A stretch of DNA of 17,818 nucleotides. Source: Deltaproteobacteria bacterium. GTDB lineage: Bacteria; Myxococcota; B64-G9. This document shows, one piece after another, positions 7,051 through 14,015 of the stretch. A model generated the notes under the pieces. It saw only the letters and a program-made list of their open reading frames with translations, searched no databases and was not told the DNA's origin. Both the position numbers and the translations under genes were made by a program. The stretch covers positions 1 to 17,818 of the forward strand of contig QMME01000036.1 of assembly GCA_003647095.1 (NCBI GenBank), written 5' to 3'. Numbering within the stretch: the first letter of the stretch is position 1; every line of letters begins with the position of its first letter.

Positions 7051-7638
7051 GTGAAAGAGAACAAGGAGGCACGGAAAAACGGCGGCGACGCCGAAGGGGC
7101 CATCGGCATGGTGGAGACCTCCAGCGTGGCCCGGGGTCTCGAGGCGGCCGACGCCATGCTCAAGGCCGCCCGGGTGCAGCTGTTGCTGTCGAGCCCGGTC
7201 TGCCCGGGCAAGTACGTGGTGCTGGTGGGCGGCCAGGTGGCCGAGGTGGGCGCCGCGGTGCAGGCCGGCAGCCGGGTGGCCGCCGACAGCCTGGTGGACG
7301 AGACGGTCATCCCCCGGGTGCACCCGCAGCTGCTCGCGGCCTTCACCGCCACCACCCGGGCCGGCCCGCCGGCGGCCATCGGCCTGATCGAGACCTTCTC
7401 CCTGGCCGCCGCGGTCAGCGCCGGCGACCAGGCGGCCAAGAGCGCCCGGGTGGACCTGCTGGAGATCCGCCTGGCCCGGGCCCTGGGCGGCAAGGCCTAC
7501 GTGTTGCTCACCGGCGAGGTGGCGGCGGTGCGGGCGGCGGTGCAGGCGGGCCAGCAGGAGGCCCGCCGGCACGGCCTGCTGCTGTCGAGCACCGTCATTC
7601 CCTCGCCCCACGAGGATCTGCTGGACAAGCTGTTGTAA
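7051..7638 (+). CDS. BMC-T shell protein, PduT-like with Fe-S cysteine
   Basis: 195 residues with two tandem BMC domains (about 16-100 and 108-195), the layout of trimeric BMC-T proteins. GGAG lies 6 nt before the GTG start. Domain 1 contains PVC-PGKYVVLVGG with Cys51, which matches the TICPGK segment of Salmonella PduT, whose Cys38 from three subunits holds a [4Fe-4S] cluster in the central pore. Domain 2 contains AIGLIETFSLAAAV, LGGKAYVLLTGEV and the PSPHEDL ending. It is encoded 3 nt after the PduS-like gene, consistent with a PduS-PduT electron relay across the shell. The cluster is inferred from Cys51 and the family match; the sequence alone does not prove it. Confidence 0.93.
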   Translation: MKENKEARKNGGDAEGAIGMVETSSVARGLEAADAMLKAARVQLLLSSPVCPGKYVVLVGGQVAEVGAAVQAGSRVAADSLVDETVIPRVHPQLLAAFTATTRAGPPAAIGLIETFSLAAAVSAGDQAAKSARVDLLEIRLARALGGKAYVLLTGEVAAVRAAVQAGQQEARRHGLLLSSTVIPSPHEDLLDKLL

Positions 7639-7649
7639 GGAGGTGTGCG

Positions 7650-7964
7650 GTGGCGCAGACGGCACTGGGAATGGTGGAGACGCGGGGGCTGGTGGCGGCC
7701 GTGGAGGCGGCAGACGCCATGGTCAAGGCGGCGGCGGTCACCCTGCAGGGCCGGGATCGGGTAGGCGGCGGTCTGGTGACGGTGCTGGTGCGCGGCGAGG
7801 TGGGGGCGGTGCGCGCGGCGGTGGAGGTGGGCGCCCAGGCGGCCCAGGCCGTGGGCCAGGTGCTGGCGGTACACGTCATTCCCCGCCCCGACGACCAGGT
7901 CGAGGCCATCCTGCCCGGGCCCGGCCGCGGTGGCGGGCCCCGGGCCCGGGGAGGGCGGCAGTGA
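7650..7964 (+). CDS. BMC-H shell protein (hexamer), first of two
   Basis: 104 residues with one BMC domain: ALGMVETRGLVAAVEAADAM, RVGGGLVTVLVRGEVGAV, VIPRPDDQVEAILPG. BMC-H hexamers tile the shell facets. AAGGAGG (7637-7643) sits ideally before the GTG at 7650. The pore loop reads VGGGLV. The C terminus is a short Gly/Arg-rich tail that is absent from the second BMC-H (9946), and the gene overlaps the next BMC-P start by GTGA. The two BMC-H proteins share the same core but differ in pore flanks and tail, so they may form facets with different permeability. Confidence 0.95.
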   Translation: MAQTALGMVETRGLVAAVEAADAMVKAAAVTLQGRDRVGGGLVTVLVRGEVGAVRAAVEVGAQAAQAVGQVLAVHVIPRPDDQVEAILPGPGRGGGPRARGGRQ

Positions 7965-8263
7965 AACTGGCCCGGGTCATCGGCCAGCTGGTCTCCACCG
8001 TCAAGCACCCCGATCACCAGGGTTGCAAGCTGCTGCTGGTGGAGCCGGTCGACGCCCGGGGCCGGGCGTCGGCCCCCAGCCTGGTGGCCATCGATGCCGC
8101 CCAGGCCGGGGTGGGTGACCTGGTGCTGCTGCTCGAGGAGGGCAAGGGGGCGCGGGCCATCCTCGACAGCTCCAGCGCCCCCTGCGAGGCCATGATCGTG
8201 GGCATCGTCGACCACCTGCAGGTGAACGGGCGCCGGCTGCTTCCCGGCGAGATGGCGGAGTGA
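7961..8263 (+). CDS. BMC-P shell protein (EutN/CcmL family), second of three
   Basis: 100 residues. The GTG at 7961 overlaps the stop of the BMC-H gene (GTGA) and gives the canonical N terminus MKLARVIGQLVSTVKH; an upstream in-frame extension would read into unrelated Gly/Arg-rich sequence. Family features: GCKLLLVEPVDARG, SLVAIDAAQAGVGDLVLLLEEGKGARAI, and AMIVGIVDHLQV. The usual 'PVDATIVGIVD' is altered to APCEAMIVGIVD. The start context indicates translational coupling to BMC-H. Confidence 0.94.
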   Translation: MKLARVIGQLVSTVKHPDHQGCKLLLVEPVDARGRASAPSLVAIDAAQAGVGDLVLLLEEGKGARAILDSSSAPCEAMIVGIVDHLQVNGRRLLPGEMAE

Positions 8264-8267
8264 AGGT

Positions 8268-9151
<884 letters not shown>

Positions 9152-9155
<4 letters not shown>

Positions 9156-9616
9156 AGGTGTATCTCGGTGCCGATCACGGCGGCTACCAGCTCAAGGAGC
9201 AGCTCAAGCAGTTCCTGCTCGCCGAAGGTCACCAGGTGGGAGACTTCGGTTGCCATTCCACCGAGTCGGTCGATTACCCGGACTTCGCCCTGCTGGTGGC
9301 CCGGGCGGTGGCCGGGGCCGGGGCCGGCGGCGGGGCGGGCCGGGGCATCATGATCGACTCCATCGGCCAGGCCAGTGCCCTGGTGGCCAACAAGGTGGCC
9401 GGGGTGCGGGCGGTGGTGGGCTTTTCCCTGTTCGCCGTGGAGAGCGCCCGCAGCCATAACGACGCCAACCTGCTGTGCCTGGGCGGGCAGGTGCTGGGGG
9501 TGGGGCTGGCCCGGGCGCTGGTGCAGCGCTTCCTGGATACCCCCTTCGCCGGGGGCCGGCATCAGAAGCGCCTGGACAAGATAACCGAGATCGAGCGGCT
9601 GGCGCGGGGCAAGTGA
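9152..9616 (+). CDS. RpiB/LacAB-family sugar-phosphate isomerase, atypical active site
   Basis: 154 residues, normal length for RpiB. The GTG at 9152 overlaps the TPI stop and has AAGGAGG 7 nt upstream. Family features: VYLGADHGGYQLKEQL, STESVDYPDFA, VANKVAGVRAVVGFS, SHNDANLLCLGG and FAGGRHQKRLDKI. In canonical RpiB the catalytic Cys lies in ICGTGVG; here the same place reads IDSIGQAS, with Asp69 instead of Cys and a changed phosphate-binding GTG. A Gly/Ala run (residues 55-63) precedes it. The enzyme is therefore an isomerase-family member whose substrate or mechanism may differ from ribose-5-phosphate isomerisation. No encapsulation helix is obvious. Its place between TPI and BMC-P suggests a role in feeding a pentose phosphate to the aldolases. 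Confidence 0.88.
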
Positions 9617-9617
9617 G

Positions 9618-9917
9618 ATGATCGTCGGCAGGGTGATCGGCCAGGTAGTGGCCACCGTCAAGGCACCGCACCTGGAGGGGCTGCGCCTGCTGGTGGTGCA
9701 GGCCCTCGACGAGGAGGGCCGGGAGCGGGGGCGCCCCTTCGCGGCCGTGGATGGAATTCGTTGCGCCGGGCCGGGGGATGTGGTCTATCTGGTGGGTAAG
9801 CGAGACGCGGCCATCGCCCTGGGCGACAAGCCCCCGGTGGACGCCACCATCGTCGGTTTCGTCGACGAGGTGACCGTGGAGCGGCCCGGCGGTGGCATGA
9901 AGAAATGGCCGGGTTGA
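9618..9917 (+). CDS. BMC-P shell protein (EutN/CcmL family), third of three
   Basis: 99 residues. The ATG at 9618 is 1 nt after the RpiB-like stop, which suggests coupling. Family features: MIVGRVIGQVVATVK, LEGLRLLVVQALD, PFAAVDGIRCAGPGDVVYLV and the intact PPVDATIVGFVDEV. It has a short basic C-terminal tail (GGGMKKWPG). It differs from the other two pentamer proteins at most positions outside the conserved core. Confidence 0.95.
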   Translation: MIVGRVIGQVVATVKAPHLEGLRLLVVQALDEEGRERGRPFAAVDGIRCAGPGDVVYLVGKRDAAIALGDKPPVDATIVGFVDEVTVERPGGGMKKWPG

Positions 9918-9945
9918 ACCTCAACAACCAAGCTGGAGGAAGACC

Positions 9946-10230
<285 letters not shown>

Positions 10231-10244
10231 CCGGCGGCTGACCG

Positions 10245-10308
10245 GCGCCGGGTACGCCGGCGCATCCCGGTGAACGACAACCACGCCGGAAGCTGCAGCC
10301 TTCCGGCG
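10245..10308 (+). promoter_or_regulatory. Two perfect hairpins between BMC-H and the DeoC fusion
   Basis: GCGCCGG (10245-10251) pairs with CCGGCGC (10257-10263) across a 5-nt loop. CGCCGGAAG (10284-10292) pairs with CTTCCGGCG (10300-10308) across a 7-nt loop. The second stem ends where the DeoC ribosome site GGGAGG begins (about 10308-10313). No T-tract follows either, so these are not classical intrinsic terminators. RNA processing, 3'-end protection of the shell message, or translational control of DeoC are possible. Confidence 0.6.
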
Positions 10309-10318
10309 GGAGGTGGGT

Positions 10319-11776
10319 ATGGACTCTTCCGATCTGGTGCGCAGGATTACCGACGAGGTCTTGCGTCGCCTGGATGGTTCCCGCGCTCCCGGCGGCGAAC
10401 CCGCCCGCCCGGCGCCGGCGGCGCCCGCTCCAGCGCCGGCCCCGTCCGGCAAGCGGGCCCTGGTGCTGCTCAGCGGCGGCGACCGGCGCCTGGACGAGGC
10501 CCTGGTGCAGGTGGGCCGGATTGCCGAGCGCAGCGCCCGGGTGCGGGTGGTGCTCTCGCCCACGGCGCAGCGGCTGGTGGGAGTTCCGGCGGTGCGCCGG
10601 GTGGCCCCCGAGGCCGAGGTGCTGACCGAGGCCGAGGTGGAACCGCTGCTGGCGGACAGCGACATCATCTACCTGCCCAACATGTCGCTCAACGCCGCCA
10701 GCAAGCTGGCCAACCTGCTGCCCGACAGCCTGGTGTGCATCCTGGCGGTGTACGGCCTGCTGCGCGGCCTGCCGGTGGTGGCCAGCACCGATTCCCTGCT
10801 GCCGGCGGCGCTGGGCCCGGAGGCGGTGCCGGCCGGAGGCGGGCAGGCGCTGGAGCAGCTGCGCCGGCGCCTGGGCGACCTGGGGGTGCGGCTGCTGCCG
10901 CTGGAGCGGCTGGCCGGGCCGGCCGGCGGAGACGGCGGGCAGGGCGAGGGGCAGCACGAGCATGCCGGCGGCACCTGTGCCAAGAAAAACGGCGGCGAGT
11001 GCGCCGATTGCGGGCGCTGTGCCGAGGACAACCCCGAGGAGGTCGAGGCCCTGGTAAGAAGCGGTGCCGCCCGGGTAGGCGCCACCGCCGGCACCCGGCC
11101 CGGTTCGGCGGACATCAACCGGCTCATCGATCACACCCTGCTCAAGCCCGACGCCACCGAGGAGCAGATCCGCCAGCTCTGCGCCGAGGCGCGCGAGTAC
11201 GGCTTCGCCTCGGTGTGCATCAACCCGGCCTGGGTGTCGCTGGCCGCCCAGGAGCTGGCCGGCAGCGAGGTCAAGGTTTGCACCGTCATCGGCTTTCCCC
11301 TGGGAGCCACCACCCCCACCACCAAGGCCATCGAGGCCCGCGACGCCATCGCCAACGGGGCGCAGGAGATCGACATGGTCATCAATGTCGGGGCCCTCAA
11401 GTCCGGCGACGACGAGCTGGTACTGCGCGACGTCGAGGCGGTGGTGGCGGCGGCCCGGGACCGGGCCCTGGTGAAGGTCATCCTGGAGACGGCCCTGCTG
11501 ACCAAGGAAGAGATCGTCAAGGCCTGCCTGCTGGCCAAGCGGGCCGGGGCCGACTTCGTCAAGACCTCCACCGGCTTCGGCGGCGGCGGGGCCACGGTGG
11601 AGGACATCGCCCTGATGCGCGAGACGGTGGGAGAGCAGATGGGAGTGAAGGCCTCCGGCGGCATCCGCGACCGGCAGACGGCCGAGGCCATGGTGGCGGC
11701 CGGGGCCACGCGCATCGGCGCCTCGGCCTCGGTGGCCATCGCCACCGGCAAGAGTGCCGGGGCCGGGGCCTATTGA
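10319..11776 (+). CDS. deoC: Deoxyribose-phosphate aldolase fused to encapsulation helix and flavoprotein-like domain
   Basis: 485 residues, about twice a normal DeoC. GGGAGG is spaced 5 nt from the ATG at 10319; a GTG 6 nt upstream overlaps that site and is less likely. Residues 3-18 (SSDLVRRITDEVLRRL) form an encapsulation helix, then a Pro/Ala linker. Residues of about 43-200 are a flavoprotein-like Rossmann domain related to the 3134 protein. Residues 220-234 hold four Cys (C-x7-C-x2-C-x2-C), a possible metal site. From about 262 the DeoC barrel follows: NRLIDHTLLKPDATEEQI, SVCINPAWV, GFPLGATTPTTK, the Schiff-base Lys415 in FVKTSTGFGG and Lys444 in VKASGGIR. It cleaves 2-deoxyribose-5-phosphate to acetaldehyde and glyceraldehyde-3-phosphate. 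This makes it the likely signature enzyme of the compartment. Confidence 0.95.
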   Translation: MDSSDLVRRITDEVLRRLDGSRAPGGEPARPAPAAPAPAPAPSGKRALVLLSGGDRRLDEALVQVGRIAERSARVRVVLSPTAQRLVGVPAVRRVAPEAEVLTEAEVEPLLADSDIIYLPNMSLNAASKLANLLPDSLVCILAVYGLLRGLPVVASTDSLLPAALGPEAVPAGGGQALEQLRRRLGDLGVRLLPLERLAGPAGGDGGQGEGQHEHAGGTCAKKNGGECADCGRCAEDNPEEVEALVRSGAARVGATAGTRPGSADINRLIDHTLLKPDATEEQIRQLCAEAREYGFASVCINPAWVSLAAQELAGSEVKVCTVIGFPLGATTPTTKAIEARDAIANGAQEIDMVINVGALKSGDDELVLRDVEAVVAAARDRALVKVILETALLTKEEIVKACLLAKRAGADFVKTSTGFGGGGATVEDIALMRETVGEQMGVKASGGIRDRQTAEAMVAAGATRIGASASVAIATGKSAGAGAY

Positions 11777-11786
11777 AGAACGCTCC

Positions 11787-12641
11787 ATGCAGGACATCGC
11801 CCGTAAAATAGTGGAGATCGGACACCGGCTGTGGCAGCGCGGCCTGGTCTCGGGAAGCGACGGCAACATCTCGGTGCGCCTCGACGGCGGCCGGCTGCTG
11901 GTGACACCCTCGGGTGTCAGCAAGGGCTTCCTGGACCCCGACCGGCTGCTCGAGGTCGATCTCGACGGCAACCCCCTGCCGGGCGGGGACAGGCCCGCCG
12001 CATCTGCTGGAAACACCAACGGAAACCTTGGGGACAGGCCCGGAAACCTTGGGGACAGGCCCGCGGGTTCGGGCGGCAGGCCCTCGAGCGAGCTGGCCAT
12101 GCACCTGCAGATCTACCGGCGGCGGCCGGAGATCGGGGCGGTGGTCCACGCCCATCCCCCGGTGGCCACGGCCTTTGCCTCGAGCGGGCAGGCGCTGGAT
12201 TCCTGCCTGCTGTCGGAGGCAGTGCTGCTGCTGGGCACCGTTCCCCTGGTGCCCTTCGCCACTCCCTCCACCGAGGAGGTGCCCCGGGCCCTGGAGCCCT
12301 ACCTGGAGCGTTGTGACGCGGTGCTGCTGCAGAATCACGGTGCCGTCACCTGGGCGGCCGACCTGGAGACGGCCTGGATGCGCATGGAGACGGTGGAGAC
12401 CACCGCCCAGGTGCTGTGGCTGACGCGCGGCCTGGGAGGCGAGGTGGCCCTGGGGCGCGAGCAGGTCGAGAGCCTGATGCGGGTGCGCCGCCAGGCCGGG
12501 CTGAGCGGGCCGCTGATTCCCTGCCGCATCGAGGGGCAGCCGGCGGCCTCCCCGCCGGACGAGGAGGCGCTGGTGGAGCTGGTGACCTCGGCGGTGCTCG
12601 AGGCCCTGGGTGACAGGCGCCGGGGAGGAGAGGGAAGATGA
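11787..12641 (+). CDS. Class II aldolase (fuculose-phosphate aldolase family) with C-terminal encapsulation helix and repeat insertion
   Basis: 284 residues. It cleaves a ketose-1-phosphate to DHAP and an aldehyde using zinc. The ATG at 11787 lies 10 nt after DeoC; its ribosome site is weak. Family features: LVSGSDGNISVR, LVTPSGVSKGFL, then PSSE with Glu102, HAHPP with His121/His123, and LLQNHGAV with His184, matching the catalytic Glu and three zinc His of FucA. Between LPGG (to residue 67) and RPSSE (98 on), about 30 extra residues contain GDRP three times, encoded by in-frame copies of the dispersed repeat. The C terminus (DEEALVELVTSAVLEALG) is an extra amphipathic helix like the N-terminal ones on neighbouring enzymes. 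Substrate is uncertain: fuculose/rhamnulose-1-phosphate (lactaldehyde) or 5-deoxyribulose-1-phosphate (acetaldehyde). Confidence 0.92.
   Translation: MQDIARKIVEIGHRLWQRGLVSGSDGNISVRLDGGRLLVTPSGVSKGFLDPDRLLEVDLDGNPLPGGDRPAASAGNTNGNLGDRPGNLGDRPAGSGGRPSSELAMHLQIYRRRPEIGAVVHAHPPVATAFASSGQALDSCLLSEAVLLLGTVPLVPFATPSTEEVPRALEPYLERCDAVLLQNHGAVTWAADLETAWMRMETVETTAQVLWLTRGLGGEVALGREQVESLMRVRRQAGLSGPLIPCRIEGQPAASPPDEEALVELVTSAVLEALGDRRRGGEGR
11985..12062 (+). repeat. Three GGGGACAGGCCC units inside the class II aldolase gene
   Basis: Exact copies at 11985-11996, 12030-12041 and 12051-12062. The last two are parts of a perfect 21-bp tandem duplication (12021-12041 and 12042-12062). Spacing of 45 and 21 nt keeps all copies in one reading frame, so each encodes Gly-Asp-Arg-Pro. 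Two copies carry an AAACCTT lead-in like the AAAGTTY lead-in of intergenic copies, which marks them as members of the same repeat family. Confidence 0.9.
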
Positions 12642-14011
12642 CCGCGAAACGTGCCTGCGTGGTGCTGGCCGCCGGCGACGGCAAACGCATGCGCTCCGAT
12701 CTACCCAAGGTGCTGCACCCGGTGTGCGGCGAGCCCATGCTCACCTACCCGGTGGAGCTGGCCCTGGCGGCCGGGTTCGACCCGGTGGTGGTGGTGATCT
12801 CCCCGCAGGGGCGGCAGGTGCGCAGGCTGCTCGAGCAACGCTTCGGCAAGCGGGTTCGCCTGGCCGTGCAGCGAAGGCCCCTGGGCACCGCCCACGCGGT
12901 GCTGGCGGCGCGCCGGCAACTGGCGGGTTTTTCGGGCCAGCTGGCCATCGTCTACGGCGACGTGCCCCTGCTGGAACGGGCCGACGTCAGCGCCCTGCTG
13001 CGGGCCGGCCGCTCGGCCTCCCTGGTGCTGCTCACCTGCCGGCCGGACGATCCCAGCGGGTACGGGAGACTGGTGCGCGACGAGCGGGGCCGGCCCCGGC
13101 GCATCGTCGAGCACCGTGACGCCGATGCCGCCACCCGGCGCATCGGCGAGGTCAACGCCGGGCTCTACCTGGTGGACTGCCCCTGGGTGTTCCGGGCGCT
13201 GGCCCGCCTGGGCCGCGGCAACGCCCAGGGCGAGTACTACCTGACCGACCTGCTGGAGCTGGCCCGGCGCCGGGGCCTGGCCGTGCGGGCGCTGGAACGA
13301 CCCGGGGCGCGGCGCATCCTGGGAGTGAACGACCGGCTCCAGCTGGCCGAAGCCGAGCGTGAGCTCAACCGGCGCCTGTGCGCGCGCCTGCAGCGGCGGG
13401 GAGTCACCATCGAGGACCCGGCCAGCACCTGGCTGGGGCCCCGGGTGAGCGTGGGCCGCGACAGCGTCATCCGTCCCGGCTGCTACCTGCGCGGCGAGGT
13501 GAAGATCGGCCCGCGCTGCCGGCTCGGCCCGGGGGCGGTGCTGAGCGACTGCCGCCTGGCGGCCGACGTCGAGGTGGGCGCCTGGTGCGTGCTCGATTCC
13601 TGCCGGGTGGAAAGCGGCGCCCGGCTGGGACCGTTTGCCCGACTGCGGCCGGGAGCCCGCATCGGCCGCGGGGCCCGGGTGGGCAACTTCGTCGAGGTGA
13701 AGAATTCCCGGCTGGGCCCGGGGGCCAAGGCCAACCACCTGACCTACCTGGGCGACGCCGACATCGGCGAGGGAGCGAACGTGGGCGCCGGAACTATCAC
13801 CTGCAACTACGACGGCGTGCACAAGCACCGCACCGTCATCGGCGCCGGGGCCTTCATCGGCTCCAACACCGAGCTGGTAGCCCCGGTCACGGTGGGCCGC
13901 GACGCCGTGGTGGGCGCCGGCACCACCGTCACCAGCGACGTTCCCGACGAGGCCCTGGCGGTGAGCCGGGTGCGGCAGAAGAACCTGCCCGGCTATCGTC
14001 GCCGGCGCTAG
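12638..14011 (+). CDS. glmU: Bifunctional GlmU (GlcNAc-1-P uridyltransferase / GlcN-1-P acetyltransferase)
   Basis: 457 residues, full length. It makes UDP-GlcNAc for peptidoglycan and lipopolysaccharide: the C-terminal domain acetylates glucosamine-1-phosphate and the N-terminal domain adds UMP. N-terminal motifs: VVLAAGDGKRM...LPKVLHP, PLGTAHAV, YGDVPLL, GEVNAGLYL and GEYYLTDLL. The usual GxGTRM is GDGKRM here, a Thr-to-Lys change in the nucleotide loop. The C-terminal left-handed beta-helix runs from about residue 260, with VGNFVEVKNS, KANHLTYLGDADIGEGANVG, TITCNYDG, GSNTELVAPV and GAGTTVTSDVP. The ATG overlaps the aldolase stop (ATGA), so translation is probably coupled. Its presence at the end of a BMC operon is odd, and no functional link to the compartment is known. 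Confidence 0.95.
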   Translation: MTAKRACVVLAAGDGKRMRSDLPKVLHPVCGEPMLTYPVELALAAGFDPVVVVISPQGRQVRRLLEQRFGKRVRLAVQRRPLGTAHAVLAARRQLAGFSGQLAIVYGDVPLLERADVSALLRAGRSASLVLLTCRPDDPSGYGRLVRDERGRPRRIVEHRDADAATRRIGEVNAGLYLVDCPWVFRALARLGRGNAQGEYYLTDLLELARRRGLAVRALERPGARRILGVNDRLQLAEAERELNRRLCARLQRRGVTIEDPASTWLGPRVSVGRDSVIRPGCYLRGEVKIGPRCRLGPGAVLSDCRLAADVEVGAWCVLDSCRVESGARLGPFARLRPGARIGRGARVGNFVEVKNSRLGPGAKANHLTYLGDADIGEGANVGAGTITCNYDGVHKHRTVIGAGAFIGSNTELVAPVTVGRDAVVGAGTTVTSDVPDEALAVSRVRQKNLPGYRRRR

Positions 14012-14015
14012 CGAC

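Noticed and set aside
2464..7665. Very long open frame on the minus strand (over 1700 codons) opposite the BMC genes
   Set aside because: It is antisense to seven recognisable + strand genes, has no domain signature and is His/Gln/Arg/Gly-rich, as expected from high-GC third-position bias.
11754..11786. Earlier GTG start for the class II aldolase
   Set aside because: It would overlap the DeoC end and add MPGPGPIEERS with no family match; ATG 11787 gives the usual N terminus.
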